A DNA stretch of 64,000 bases from VRUE01 sp963730315 (GCA_963730315.1 CAVSRD010000005.1:248001-312000); one strand, 5' to 3'. Positions 25,865 through 38,639 are shown, counted from the first letter of the stretch. Notes: a model not told the origin generated them from the letters alone. Translations and numbers: made by a program.

Positions 25865-26881
25865 CTATGCGCCGGCGCCGAGGACCCGACCGGCCGCGAG
25901 GGCCGCGGCGAAGAAGAGGGGGTCCTCCGAAAGATCGCGACCCATAGTTCGCGTCGGCAAGCCCGATGCGGAGTATCCCGTCAGGTCGGGGGAGGCTTCT
26001 CTGATCCGGTGCCGCCAGCCCGCCGCCTCGGCCAGCTGCGCAATGGCCACCGGCTCCCCGGCCGGCACCGGAACCTCGACGCCGCCCAACAGCATCCGCA
26101 TCACGGTCAGCGTGTGGTGGCTGACCGTGCGGTGGCGGTCGCGGGGGTCTGCGGAGGAGAGGCGGGGCGAGAGCAGCGTCGGCAGGCCCAGGGCCAGGGA
26201 GCCGTGGGCCGTGTCTAGCGCCGCGATGCCGCCGTGGCCGAGGCGGGTCTCGGAGCCGACGATCCCCGGGCCGGGACCGGCCAGCGCCGCGTCCCAGCCG
26301 AACCCGTTGGCGGCCGCGTCGAGGGCGCCGGCGACCGAGAGCGCCTCGTGCTCGCCGCCGTATGCCGGCGCAGCCGTGACGTGCCCGCAAAGCAGGCCGC
26401 GCTCGCGCAGCTCGGCGACGTCGCGGCTCAGCGACCCGGGTAGCGCTCCGCCTGCCGTTTGCACGTAGGCGAGCTTCAGGTCCGGAGCGGCCTGAGCCGC
26501 CGCCCAGGCGGCGGGCGCGAGGTGGCCGTGCAGCGGCAGGACTAGGACCGGCATCGCCTTCCCCTGCCTAGGCTCGCCGGGAGGACGCTCGACCGGTTCG
26601 ACCGGATGCTGGAGTGGGGTGTAGTTGAGCTTCATGACGTGCTCGCCGCCGCCCTCACCCCCCTCCAGTCCGCGGGTCAGGTTGACGTGGACGACGTCGA
26701 AGCCCCCCGATCCAAGGCCGAGGTCGAGCGCCGCCACGTTGACCACCACCTCGTCCCCCTCGCGCATCTCGCCAAGCAGCGTCTCGTCCGCCCAGGCCGG
26801 CCGCCGCACCCCGTCGATCTCGACCGTCAGCGGCTCCGCGTCGACTACGACGCCGCGGCGCAGCTTCAGGCGGCCGTTCAC
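25865..26881 (-). CDS. DUF3866 family protein
   Basis: A 338-residue protein of the actinobacterial/Thermoleophilia DUF3866 family, function unknown. Recognisable features are the N-terminal small-barrel-like part (LKLRRGVVVDAEPL), MKLNYTPLQHPVEPVE and the repeated Gly-rich segments (LAYVQTAGGALPGSLS, GPGPGIVGSETRLGHGG). It starts at GTG 26881 overlapping the M20 gene stop (GTGA), so it is translationally coupled to a peptidase. No catalytic motif is recognised. Confidence 0.85.
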   Translation of the reverse strand: MNGRLKLRRGVVVDAEPLTVEIDGVRRPAWADETLLGEMREGDEVVVNVAALDLGLGSGGFDVVHVNLTRGLEGGEGGGEHVMKLNYTPLQHPVEPVERPPGEPRQGKAMPVLVLPLHGHLAPAAWAAAQAAPDLKLAYVQTAGGALPGSLSRDVAELRERGLLCGHVTAAPAYGGEHEALSVAGALDAAANGFGWDAALAGPGPGIVGSETRLGHGGIAALDTAHGSLALGLPTLLSPRLSSADPRDRHRTVSHHTLTVMRMLLGGVEVPVPAGEPVAIAQLAEAAGWRHRIREASPDLTGYSASGLPTRTMGRDLSEDPLFFAAALAAGRVLGAGA

Positions 26882-27996
26882 CCCGCTGCCGGCTCGGCGC
26901 CGGCCTCGGCGACGATCCCCTCGCAGACCTCGAGCATCGCGTCGAGGTTGCGTGCCGGGACGCTCTCCTCCGGCGTGTGGTTGGCCGTCGTGCCGTTGGC
27001 GAGCAGGACGCAGTCGAACCCGGCGAGGCGCAGGGCGTTGGCGTCGCTTCCGCCCCCCGTCGCGATCCGCTGGGGCTCGAAGCCGGCGCGGCGCAGACCG
27101 GCCTCGGCGAGACCGAGCGAGGGCGAGGTGGAGGGAATCTCGTAGCCGCGAAACAGCTCCCCGACTCGGACGTCGACGTCGCAGCCATGCTCGCTGGCGC
27201 CCCAGGCGCAGGCCTCCGTCAGCTCACCGGCGACCGCAGCGGCGCGGTCGGCGCCGTGGCTGCTGCGCGCCTCGGCGACGATTCGGCACCGGCCGGGCAC
27301 GACGTTGCCCGAGGTGCCGCCGGAGATCACCCCCACGTTCGCGGTCGTCTTCTCGTCGAGCCGCCCCAGCTCCATCCGCGAGATCGCCTCGGCCGCGGCG
27401 GCGATCGCGCTGTTGCCGTCCTCGGGGCGGATCCCCGCGTGCGCCTCGACCCCGGAGAAGTCGGCGCGGATCCGCTGCTGGGTCGGCGAGGTGACGATCA
27501 CCTCGCCGATCGGCGTGGCGTGGTCGAGGACGAAGCCGCAATCGGAGCGCAGAGCGCTCGGGTCGAATGCCTTGGCGCCGCGCAGCCCCTGCTCCTCGGC
27601 GACGGTCAACAGCAGCTCGATCCCAACCGGCGGCGGCTCCTGCGCGTGGCGGGCGACCAGCTCGACCAGCACCGCCACCGCCGCCTTGTTGTCGGCGCCG
27701 AGGATCGTCTCGCCGCGGCTGCGAAAGACCCCGTCGGCCTCCGCCACCTCGACCTGTCCCTCGTGCGGCACGGTGTCGATGTGCGCGCAGAACATCGCCC
27801 AGCGATCGGATCGACCGGGCAGGCGCGCGAGGAGGTTGCCGGCCCCGGCTTCGGCCGGGCCCGCCGCGTCGTCCTCGCTCACCTCGAGGCCGAGCGCCCG
27901 CAGATCGGCGGCCAGCGTATCGGCGACCTCGCGCTCCTCGCCCGTCGGGCTGCGAATCTCGCAGAGGCGGACGAAGGTCTCGTGCAACCTCTCCAC
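26878..27996 (-). CDS. M20 family metallopeptidase (PepT-like)
   Basis: A 372-residue di-zinc peptidase or amidohydrolase of the M20 fold. Metal-site segments are AHIDTVP (H, D), GADNKAAVAVL (D), VAEEQGLRGAK (EE, general base and ligand), LDHATPIGE (D) and ANHTPEESVP (final H). The dimerisation domain is inserted around HAGIRPEDG. PepT-type enzymes trim tripeptides in the cytoplasm. It lies 11 bases from pyrG and overlaps DUF3866. Confidence 0.88.
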   Translation of the reverse strand: MERLHETFVRLCEIRSPTGEEREVADTLAADLRALGLEVSEDDAAGPAEAGAGNLLARLPGRSDRWAMFCAHIDTVPHEGQVEVAEADGVFRSRGETILGADNKAAVAVLVELVARHAQEPPPVGIELLLTVAEEQGLRGAKAFDPSALRSDCGFVLDHATPIGEVIVTSPTQQRIRADFSGVEAHAGIRPEDGNSAIAAAAEAISRMELGRLDEKTTANVGVISGGTSGNVVPGRCRIVAEARSSHGADRAAAVAGELTEACAWGASEHGCDVDVRVGELFRGYEIPSTSPSLGLAEAGLRRAGFEPQRIATGGGSDANALRLAGFDCVLLANGTTANHTPEESVPARNLDAMLEVCEGIVAEAGAEPAAG

Positions 27997-28006
27997 GACG
28001 GACAGG

Positions 28007-29670
<1,664 letters not shown>

Positions 29671-29674
<4 letters not shown>

Positions 29675-30507
29675 TCTCTGCCGAGCGAGTCTAACCAGCG
29701 CAGGGGCGGAAGCGACTCGATCGAGCCGGAGATCGACCGCAACTCGCCGTAGACCGTGAGAGCGGAGACCAGGGCGAGGGCAATCAGGCGCCCCGTCCCG
29801 CCGAGGACCGTGAGCAGCCAGACGCCGGCGATCGCCCCGACCAGGTTGGAGCCGGTGTCGCCGAGCATCGCCCGCTCGCGGAGCGTGAAGGCGGCGCCGA
29901 CAAGCACCGGCCCGGCGAAGATCCCCAGCAGCTCCAGCGGCGCGAATGTCCAGGCGCCGAGGCAGAGGCCGGCGCCGAGCAGCGCCAGCCCCTTCTCGGC
30001 GCGCCCGGGCCGCAGGTCGAGCAGGTTGAAGGCGTTGGTGGCGAGGATCAGCAGCGCCACGTCGGCCAGGTAGCGCCACGATTCAAGGCCCCGCCCGGAG
30101 ACGACGTAGGCGGCCAGCGCCAGCGCGCCGATCGCCTTGATCGCCCCCGTCGAGAGCCGCCCATCGCGCAGCGCCCGCGCGTGGCCGCGCCAGCCGCGCG
30201 GAGCCTCCGTCGCCTCGCCCCGGCCAAGCGAGTCGTCGAGGAAGCCGAGCAGGGCGACGCCGAGCAGGTAGGGCAGCCAGCGGCGCAGCCCGGGGTCGAG
30301 CAGTTCGAGCCCGGCGCGGTCATCGAGGAAGGCGAGCGGCGCGAGGGCGACCAGCGCCGCGGTGACCAGCACTGCGCCGAGCGGGAAGGCGAGCAGGGCA
30401 CCGCGGTAGTTGCGGCGCGCCAGGCCGGCGTCGAGCAGTCCGCGCACCCCCGCCGGGACCACGAGGAGCGCCACCGCGATCGTCGCGGGGAAACCGATCC
30501 AGGTCAT
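29671..30507 (-). CDS. MraY/WecA-like (GT4) membrane glycosyl-1-phosphate transferase
   Basis: A 278-residue polytopic membrane protein. It resembles polyprenyl-phosphate sugar-1-P transferases: LGFLDDSLG (acidic pair), NAFNLLDLRPG (NxxNLxD-type motif) and MLGDTGSN. It is shorter than MraY (about 350) and the usual DDxxD motif is reduced, so activity is uncertain. Its place between steB and pyrG is consistent with a role in envelope polymer or teichoic-type linkage synthesis near the division site. Confidence 0.8.
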
Positions 30508-31370
30508 CGGTGCGGTGCCAGCAGGTCGGGCAGCAGGCGGTCGGCGCTGCCCTTGACCCCGAAGCTGCCCTCGGCGCCGAGCAGGGTGAAGACGGTCGCC
30601 AGCCGGCCGGCGACCAGGTCGACGTCGTCGACGCTGGCGAGGTCGTTGCCGGCGAAGAAGGAGATCGAGGACGGTTCGGCGCTCGAGCTCTCGACCCCGA
30701 CCGCCGGCGTGCGGGTCGAGACGATGCCGCTCATCAGCCCCGCCTCGAACCGCGCCGCGGTTGCTCGCTGCCGCGGGCCCATGTCCTGCGGCTGGTCGCG
30801 GACGACAATCACCCCGTCGAGGTCGCCGAAGTTGCCGCTTGCCCGCGAGAAAAGGTGTCCCCGGACCCGCTCCAGCAGCATCCCGCCGCGGACCAGCTGC
30901 CGCCCCACCCCGACCGCGAAGGCGGTTTGCACGTCGGGGCTGCCGGCGATTCCCGCGAAGCGGGTCTTCGCCAGGTCGCCGACCAGGGCACGCGTGTCGA
31001 CCGGCTCGCGCACCACCCCGACCCCGACCAGGCGCGCCCCGGTCGGCCCGAGCGCGTCGCCGATCGCCCCGGAGACGTCGCCGGGCAGGCCGCCGAGGGC
31101 GACCAACCCGATCCGCTTGCCGCGCAGCCGGTCGCGGACCAGCACCGGGTAGACGGCGTCGGAGAACCGATTGGCTCGGCCCAGCTCGCCGTTCAGCTCG
31201 TTGACCCGTTGGCGGGCGTCCTGCAGATTGCCCGTCAGGCTGTGCTCGAGGTCCTTGCGGGTGCTGGTCAGCGTGTCGCCGCCGAACTCGGCGCCGATCA
31301 GGATGCCGATCGCCAAGGCGAGGAAGACCGCGATAAGCGAGGTCGCGTGGTAGCGCGCGCTATACCCCAT
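30504..31370 (-). CDS. MctB/SteB family envelope protein (annotated copper transporter)
   Basis: 288 residues with an N-terminal membrane helix (SLIAVFLALAIGILIGAEFGG), a coiled coil (RKDLEHSLTGNLQDARQRVNELNGEL) and a periplasmic alpha/beta domain. This matches the family of M. tuberculosis MctB (Rv1698, linked to copper efflux) and C. glutamicum SteB. The place directly after steA is conserved. In Corynebacterium SteA/SteB act in cytokinesis and envelope integrity, so the copper label may not be the primary role. Four-base overlap with the GT4 gene. Confidence 0.85.
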   Translation of the reverse strand: MGYSARYHATSLIAVFLALAIGILIGAEFGGDTLTSTRKDLEHSLTGNLQDARQRVNELNGELGRANRFSDAVYPVLVRDRLRGKRIGLVALGGLPGDVSGAIGDALGPTGARLVGVGVVREPVDTRALVGDLAKTRFAGIAGSPDVQTAFAVGVGRQLVRGGMLLERVRGHLFSRASGNFGDLDGVIVVRDQPQDMGPRQRATAARFEAGLMSGIVSTRTPAVGVESSSAEPSSISFFAGNDLASVDDVDLVAGRLATVFTLLGAEGSFGVKGSADRLLPDLLAPHR

Positions 31371-31382
31371 CCGCCCAGGAGG

Positions 31383-32570
31383 CTAGAGCCCGAGCCAGAT
31401 CTTGACCTTCAGCCAGAGCAGTTCGAAGAGGTCGTTGAGCGCCGGCGAGGTGAGTACGACGATCCCCAGCAGGATCACGAAGGCGACCAGGAAGAGGGCC
31501 ACGGGAGCGACCGTCGAGGGCGGGTTGTAGAGGCGGGAAACGCCCTTCGCGTCGACCAGCTTCTCGCCGATCCGCAGCCGCGTGAGGAAGGTCGAGGACA
31601 TGCCACCTCGGTTGCGATCGAGGAACTCGATCAGGTTGAAGTGGGCGCCGACGCTGACGATCAGGTCCGCACCCTTCTCGTAGGACATCAGCATCGCCAC
31701 GTCCTCGCTGGTCCCGGCAGCGGGGACGGCGGTGTGCTCGAGCCCCAGCTCCGCCAGTCGCTCGCACCCGGGCGCCCGCCCGTCCGGATAGGCGTGGACG
31801 ATCAGCTCGGCGCCACAGCGCAGCGCGGCGTCCCCGGCCGAGTCCATGTCGCCGAGGATGACGTCGGGCTTGAGGCCGGCTTCGAGACAGCCGTCGGCGC
31901 CGCCGTCGACGGCGACGACGACCGGCCGCACGTCGCGGATATAGGCGCGCAGCGCCTTCAGGTCGCGGCGGTGGTGCTCGCCGCGGACGACGATCAGCAC
32001 GTGACGGTCGCGGAACGAGGTGCGGGTCGGCGGGAACTCGACGCCCCCGGTGAGCAAGTCGGTCTCATGGCGGACGTGGGCGACGGTGTTCTCGGCGAAC
32101 TCGGCGAGCGCCTCGTCGACCCGCTCGCGCTGCCGATCGAAGCGGCGCTCCAGCTCGGCGACGTCGAGCAGACGGCCGCGCAGGGCAACCCGCTGTCCGA
32201 CCCTGATGGTGCCGCCGGAGATCGTCAGCTGGTCACCCTCGGCGAGCAGCTGGAACGGGTCGGCGCCTTCAGCGTCGATCAGCACGATGCCGGCGCGGAC
32301 CAGCAGCAGCGGGCCGGCATTCGGGTAGCGACCGTCGCTCGACGACGCGGCGTTGACGACCGCCCGCACCCCGGTCGCGATCAGCTCCTCGGCGGCGATC
32401 CGGTCGATGTTGACGTGGTCGACGACGGCCACGTCGCCGGGTCCGAGCCGCTTCACCAAGTCCTTGGTGCGGCGGCCGAGCCGGGCGCTGCCGCGGATCG
32501 CCCGATCGGCGGACACCCCGTTTCGGCGCGACAGCAGGGCAGGCAGGCGGCGACGACTGGCAGTAGCCAC
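31383..32570 (-). CDS. steA: putative cytokinetic ring protein SteA
   Basis: A 395-residue protein of the actinobacterial SteA family. The soluble N-terminal part has RTKDLVKRLGPGDVAVVDHVNIDR and AAEELIATGVRAVVNAASSSDG. The middle shares features with thiamin pyrophosphokinase-type folds (VVAVDGGADGCLEAGLKPDVILGDMDS and GTSEDVAMLMSYEKGAD). A C-terminal membrane helix (VAPVALFLVAFVILLGIVVLTS) anchors it. It lies between recN and the SteB homologue, as in mycobacteria and corynebacteria. Confidence 0.92.
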   Translation of the reverse strand: MATASRRRLPALLSRRNGVSADRAIRGSARLGRRTKDLVKRLGPGDVAVVDHVNIDRIAAEELIATGVRAVVNAASSSDGRYPNAGPLLLVRAGIVLIDAEGADPFQLLAEGDQLTISGGTIRVGQRVALRGRLLDVAELERRFDRQRERVDEALAEFAENTVAHVRHETDLLTGGVEFPPTRTSFRDRHVLIVVRGEHHRRDLKALRAYIRDVRPVVVAVDGGADGCLEAGLKPDVILGDMDSAGDAALRCGAELIVHAYPDGRAPGCERLAELGLEHTAVPAAGTSEDVAMLMSYEKGADLIVSVGAHFNLIEFLDRNRGGMSSTFLTRLRIGEKLVDAKGVSRLYNPPSTVAPVALFLVAFVILLGIVVLTSPALNDLFELLWLKVKIWLGL

Positions 32571-32599
32571 CCCACGAGACTACCCGGTATCCCTGGACT

Positions 32600-34282
<1,683 letters not shown>

Positions 34283-34316
34283 GTGCCCTGTGTACCACCC
34301 GGCGCGGCGGGTGGCT

Positions 34317-35840
34317 TTACGCAGGAGCCGGCTCGGTGACCTCCGCCTCGCCGGAAGCTTGAACGAAGTCGGAGGAGCGGACCAGGGCGAAGCCCAGCGC
34401 GGCGCCCAGCAAGCAGAGGATCGCGCCGATCAGGAGGATCTCGTTGAAGCCGCTGGCGAAGGCGACCTTGGCGGCGTGGACGAACTCGGCCCGCTGCCCA
34501 GGCGAGGCGAAGCCGCCAGCGGCGCGGGAGCCGCCTGAGGAGACGGCCTCCGCGAGCCCGTGCGGGGCGTTCGGCAGCAGCGAGGAGAGCTTCGAGTCGA
34601 CCTGCGACTGGAAGACGGCGCCGAGAGAGGCGATCCCCGTCGCGATCCCGATCTGGCGGAAGCTGTTGTTGATCCCCGAACCCATCCCTGCATTTTCCGG
34701 CGGCACGACGGCGATCGCAGCCTGGCCGATGCCGGGGTTGGCGGTGCCGATCCCGATTCCGGCGATCAGGAAGCCCGGCAGCAGGTCGGATACGGGTGAG
34801 TCGGCGGAGATGCCGCGCATCAAGAGCAGACCGATCCCGACCATCGTCAGTCCGACGCCGAGCAGGATGCGGATCGGCACGCGGTTCGAGAGCGAGCCGG
34901 CGATCGGCGAGGCGACGAAGGAGAGAAAGGTGAGCGGCAGGAAGCGCAGGCCCGCGCCCAATGGCGAGAAGTCCTGCACGCCCTGGAGGTAGATCGTCAG
35001 GTAGAGGAACATCGCGAACATCCCGGCCGAGAGGCCGAAGGCGACGGCAGAGACGCCGTTGAAGGCCGGCTTGCGGAAGAGGCCGAGCTCGAGCATCGGA
35101 TGGTCGCTGCGCGCCTCGATCGCGAGGAAGGCGAGCAGCAGGGCGGCCGCCCCGCCCAGCGAGGCGACGATGACGGCGCTGCCCCAGCCCTCCGGGTTGC
35201 CGCGGATCAGCCCGAAGATCAGCAGGAAGAGGCCGCCGGAGAAGGTGGCGAGGCCCGGCAGGTCGATCCGCTGCGGGTCCTGGGCGGCGACGTTGGCGAG
35301 ACGAACCTCGGTGAGGAGGATCGCGATCGCGCCGATCGGGATGTTGACGAAGAAGATCCATTCCCAGCCGAGGTGCTCGGTGATCAGGCCGCCGACCAGC
35401 GGCCCGATCGCCACCGCGCCGCCGATCGTCGCCCCCCAGACGCCGATCGCGGTCGCCCGGTCCTTGCCCTGGAACTCCTGGCCGATCAGCGCCAGCGAGG
35501 TGGCGAACATCGCCGCGCCGCCGATCCCCTGCAGCCCGCGGGCCAGGTTGAGCAGGGTCGGGTCGCCGGCGATCCCGCAGAGGAACGAGGCGGCGGTGAA
35601 GATGCCGAATCCGACCGAGAAGACGCGCCTGCGGCCGAGCCGGTCACCGAGCGAGCCGGCGGTGAGAAGGAACGCGGCGAGGGTCAGCGAGTAGGCGTCG
35701 ACCACCCACTGCAGGCTGGAGAGGCTGGCGTGCAGGTCGCGCTGGATGTCGGGCAGGGCGACGTTGACGACCGTGATGTCCAGCAGCAGCATGAACGTCG
35801 CGATCGAGATCAGCAGAAGGGTCCACCACCTGCGCTCCAT
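34317..35840 (-). CDS. MFS drug-efflux transporter, DHA2 (14-TM) type
   Basis: A 507-residue proton-coupled exporter of the EmrB/QacA type. Motif A occurs as GSLGDRLGRRRVF and motif C as GPLVGGLITEHLGWEWIFFVNIPIG. There are about 14 hydrophobic segments. Its insertion between nadK and recN breaks the otherwise conserved tlyA-nadK-recN order, so it is probably an acquired or relocated gene. Substrates cannot be inferred. No regulator gene is adjacent. Confidence 0.92.
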   Translation of the reverse strand: MERRWWTLLLISIATFMLLLDITVVNVALPDIQRDLHASLSSLQWVVDAYSLTLAAFLLTAGSLGDRLGRRRVFSVGFGIFTAASFLCGIAGDPTLLNLARGLQGIGGAAMFATSLALIGQEFQGKDRATAIGVWGATIGGAVAIGPLVGGLITEHLGWEWIFFVNIPIGAIAILLTEVRLANVAAQDPQRIDLPGLATFSGGLFLLIFGLIRGNPEGWGSAVIVASLGGAAALLLAFLAIEARSDHPMLELGLFRKPAFNGVSAVAFGLSAGMFAMFLYLTIYLQGVQDFSPLGAGLRFLPLTFLSFVASPIAGSLSNRVPIRILLGVGLTMVGIGLLLMRGISADSPVSDLLPGFLIAGIGIGTANPGIGQAAIAVVPPENAGMGSGINNSFRQIGIATGIASLGAVFQSQVDSKLSSLLPNAPHGLAEAVSSGGSRAAGGFASPGQRAEFVHAAKVAFASGFNEILLIGAILCLLGAALGFALVRSSDFVQASGEAEVTEPAPA

Positions 35841-35878
35841 GCGAGCACACCCTAGACAGGCGGGGACCGGGGCCTGCC

Positions 35879-36730
35879 TCAGACCGCGAGGTGGCCGAAC
35901 TTCTCGCGGATCCGCTGGTAGAAGCTGGTTCCGGGGAGCTCGGCGAGCCGGCCGACGTCCTCGGCGAAGCGCAGCTCCAGCTCGGCCCCGGAGGTGAGAA
36001 CGCCGGCCGGTTCGCCGTCGATCGCGACGTCGACCGACTCGCGGCCCTCGGCGTTGCCGACGTGGAGGACGTCGCCGGGGGCGACGACCAGGGCGCGGGC
36101 CGTGAGCGAGTGCGGCGCGACGTAGCTGACCACGTATCCCTCCACGCCCCAGGCGAGGATCGGCCCCTGGTTGGCGAGGTTGTAGCCGGTCGAACCGACA
36201 GGGGTGGCGGCGACGAGGCCGTCGCAGCGGACGTGGCCGACCTCCTCGCCGGCGATCTTGTAGCTCAGCTCGGCGACCCGGTCATGGGGGCGGCGGAGGA
36301 AGCTGATGTCGTTGAGGGCGACCCGGTGCTCGCCTTCGATCTCGACCTCTAGACCGGGCAGGTCCACCGCCTCGGTCTCGCCGGCGAAGGCACGGCGCAG
36401 CCCGTCCTCCGCCTGATCGCGCTCCACCGCGGCGAGGAAGCCGACGGTGCCGAAGTTGACGCCGAAGACGGGCACGCCGCTGCGGGCGAAGTGGCGCAGC
36501 GCGTAGAGGATCGATCCGTCGCCCCCGAGCACGACGCAGAGGTCGACCTGGCGGGGGAGTGCCTCGACTGCCTCGATCCCGGCGACGGAGTCGCCGTGCT
36601 TGGCGACCTCCTGCGCGCTGGCTACCAGCCGCCACTCCGCTTCGCGGGCAGTGGCGACGACGAGCTGAACCGCGCCCGTCGTAGCCGGCGGGTGCGAGTG
36701 CGTGATCACAGCGGCGGTGCGCTCGCTCAA
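35879..36730 (-). CDS. nadK: NAD kinase
   Basis: A 283-residue enzyme that phosphorylates NAD to NADP. It contains the GGDG motif (VVLGGDGSILYALRH), FGVNFGTVGFLA, NDISFLRRP in place of the usual NE/D, and the TPVGSTGYNLANQGP substrate loop. The best start is TTG 36730, whose TTGA overlaps the tlyA stop. The open frame extends further upstream only inside tlyA. Confidence 0.94.
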   Translation of the reverse strand: MSERTAAVITHSHPPATTGAVQLVVATAREAEWRLVASAQEVAKHGDSVAGIEAVEALPRQVDLCVVLGGDGSILYALRHFARSGVPVFGVNFGTVGFLAAVERDQAEDGLRRAFAGETEAVDLPGLEVEIEGEHRVALNDISFLRRPHDRVAELSYKIAGEEVGHVRCDGLVAATPVGSTGYNLANQGPILAWGVEGYVVSYVAPHSLTARALVVAPGDVLHVGNAEGRESVDVAIDGEPAGVLTSGAELELRFAEDVGRLAELPGTSFYQRIREKFGHLAV

Positions 36731-37509
36731 GGTTCGACCTCGCGGATCGCCGCCTCGAGGTCGGCGACTGCCTCGCCCTCCCCGCCGCACCAGACAAAGG
36801 TCTCGCGGTTGCCCTTCGGCCCGGGGAGCCCGGAGGAGGCGAAGCCCCGGACCGACAGGCCGAGCGCGGTGGCGGCGCGGGCTGCGCCGAGGATCGCCTC
36901 GCGGCGGTCGGCGGCGTTGCGCACGACCCCCTTGCGGACCCGCTCGCGGCCCAGCTCGAACTGCGGCTTGACCATCGCCAGCAGCTCGCCCCCCGGCGCC
37001 AGGCAGGCGGCGACGGCGGGCAGCACCTTGGCCAGCGAGATGAAAGAGACGTCGACCGTGGCGAGCTGCGGGCGGAAGGGCAAGTCGGCCGGGGCCAGCC
37101 GGCGCGCGTTGAGCCGCTCGAGCACTGTCACGCGCGGATCCTCTCGTATGCCCTGGTCGAGCTGCCCGTAGGCGACATCCACGGCCGCGACGCGAGCGGC
37201 GCCGCGTTGCAGCAGGCAGTCGGTGAAGCCGCCGGTCGAGGCGCCGACGTCGAGGCAGTCGCACTCGGCGACCGCGACTGCGAGCGCGCCGAGCGCGTTG
37301 TCGAGCTTCACCCCGCCGCGGGAAACGAAGCGCGGGCCGTGATCGAGGACGAAGTCGGCGTCGGGCTCGACCAGCTGGCTGGGGCGCAGCGCGACCGGCC
37401 CGTCGGCGCCGACCCGGACCTCGCCGGCGCGCACCGCGCCGGCGGCCGCGGAGCGCGACGAGAACAGGCCCCGCTCGGCCAAAACCGCGTCGATCCGAGC
37501 CTTGGTCAC
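36727..37509 (-). CDS. tlyA: TlyA family rRNA 2'-O-methyltransferase
   Basis: A 260-residue protein with an N-terminal S4 RNA-binding domain (ARIDAVLAERGLFSSR...AGEV) and a FtsJ-like SAM methyltransferase (CLDVGASTGGFTDCLL for SAM; Lys/Asp catalytic set including AMVKPQFE). In mycobacteria TlyA 2'-O-methylates 16S and 23S rRNA and sets capreomycin sensitivity. It is the first gene of the long operon. Upstream lie an intergenic RNA-like element and a terminator. Confidence 0.93.
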   Translation of the reverse strand: MTKARIDAVLAERGLFSSRSAAAGAVRAGEVRVGADGPVALRPSQLVEPDADFVLDHGPRFVSRGGVKLDNALGALAVAVAECDCLDVGASTGGFTDCLLQRGAARVAAVDVAYGQLDQGIREDPRVTVLERLNARRLAPADLPFRPQLATVDVSFISLAKVLPAVAACLAPGGELLAMVKPQFELGRERVRKGVVRNAADRREAILGAARAATALGLSVRGFASSGLPGPKGNRETFVWCGGEGEAVADLEAAIREVEP

Positions 37510-37772
37510 GGCTCAACCGTACAGCCGCCCGTTCCCCCATGCGGCATTTAGCGGCGCATTAGGAACGGGTAGGAGAATCGCGCCGTGGGTCGAGGAGGCT
37601 GAGCAAGGTCAGTGTGACTCGCCTCACACACGAATCGCACATATGTTCGTATTCTGGTTAAAGGATCTGCGAGAGACGACCGATTGAGAGGTTGAACCAA
37701 AGACTTCCTGGCTGGGCTCGGCGCCGCTCATATGGCGCACCGACAACCGTCGGTTCGCCCGCGGCGCATTCA

Positions 37773-37871
37773 GGGCCCGCCTACCTCCCACGGATCCACA
37801 TATATAGAGATGCATATCTCTCCTCCCTGTAGTAACCCCAGAAACGCCCCGCCTAACCGGCGGGGCGTTTT
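37773..37871 (+). ncRNA. candidate structured RNA element, copy A
   Basis: Shares with 49244-49333 the blocks CCGCCT, ACGGA.C, CATAT and CCCTGTAGTWACCCCAGAAACG in the same order. The small hairpin before the last block changes on both sides (AGAGAT/ATCTCT here, GGAGA/TCTCC there), which suggests conserved RNA pairing. It ends in a strong intrinsic terminator on the plus strand. No known RNA family is recognised. Confidence 0.5.
37843..37871 (+). terminator. intrinsic terminator, 11-bp GC-rich stem
   Basis: AACGCCCCGCC and GGCGGGGCGTT pair around TAACC and are followed by TTTTCTGTT. A three-A tract on the other side lets it also act for the minus-strand gene ending at 37937. Confidence 0.85.
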
Positions 37872-37936
37872 CTGTTGGGGAAGGCTCTAGCAAGCCGAAT
37901 GCGGGCTTCGCAGCCGAAGGCGCCTCTTCCTGCGAC

Positions 37937-38497
37937 TCAGGGGTCTTCGAAGTAGGCGCAGTATTCGTCCGTTTCGCCACCTATCAGCTGGTGCTTGCCG
38001 TGGAATTCGGGCCCTTCTTCACCAAATACCGTCAACCCCGCGTCTTGCAGGACGACACCGAACCCCGGCGCGGTGAGGATGAACCGCAGCCCCGAGATCC
38101 ATAGGGGCGCCCCGCTGGCCGGATCGAGTTTGACGGTGAGCCCCTGGTGGCCAGTCGCCGTCTTTCCGTTTTCTGGGTTTGTGATCGTTGAGTTGCGCGG
38201 GGCGTGAATCACCCAGCTGATCAATTCGCCTGCGTCGTTGTATTTTTTGACCGTGATGTTCCTACCGGTGGCGTGCTCGTCGAGTGGCAGTCCTGGGCAG
38301 GTTTCGTCTATGAATTCGTCGTCAACTGACACGACGGTCGTCTCGACCGTGACCGCCTGAGCGCTCGCGGCGAAGGCGAGCGGCAGGGCGATCGCGCAGG
38401 CCAGGACCGCCAGCTTCCTGATCAGCCCACGGGGATGGACAGGGCCCAGACCACCGCGAGTAGGTGCGGGGTTGGGGGATCCGTGCTGGGACATCAT
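37937..38497 (-). CDS. secreted hypothetical protein, 186 aa
   Basis: A signal peptide (LIRKLAVLACAIALPLAFAASAQA) follows a 25-residue hydrophilic start. The mature part (about 135 residues) is beta-rich with Cys at TCPGLP and EYCAYF that could pair. GC content is visibly lower than in the neighbours. A strong AGGAGGA abuts ATG 38497, so the second ATG (38494) may be used. The gene ends 66 bases before the bidirectional terminator. No family is recognised. Confidence 0.7.
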   Translation of the reverse strand: MMSQHGSPNPAPTRGGLGPVHPRGLIRKLAVLACAIALPLAFAASAQAVTVETTVVSVDDEFIDETCPGLPLDEHATGRNITVKKYNDAGELISWVIHAPRNSTITNPENGKTATGHQGLTVKLDPASGAPLWISGLRFILTAPGFGVVLQDAGLTVFGEEGPEFHGKHQLIGGETDEYCAYFEDP

Positions 38498-38639
38498 TCC
38501 TCCTCGGTTCGCCGGGCATTTACCCGTTTGATCCCAGGACGGGGCAGCGGCAGCTTTTCTTCCCGGCCGCTTCAGCTCGCGGGGACGATGGCGAGCCCCT
38601 CGCGAAGCCCAGAGACCCAGAGAGCGAAGCCCCTGGGTC

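Larger units (their letters stand above)
37510..37936. other. intergenic, contains repeated structured element and terminator
   Basis: No protein gene is supported. The tlyA promoter should lie at 37510-37700. From 37773 a structured element shared with 49244-49333 begins, ending in a strong terminator at 37843-37871. A minus-strand open frame across it (37624-37980) has no coding bias. Confidence 0.6.

Noticed and set aside
37624..37980. Minus-strand frames over both structured elements sharing VSGVTTGR and LYICGSVG-like peptides (also 49119-49334)
   Set aside because: The similarity follows from the shared DNA element. The base changes preserve hairpin pairing rather than codons, and neither frame has a ribosome site or coding bias.
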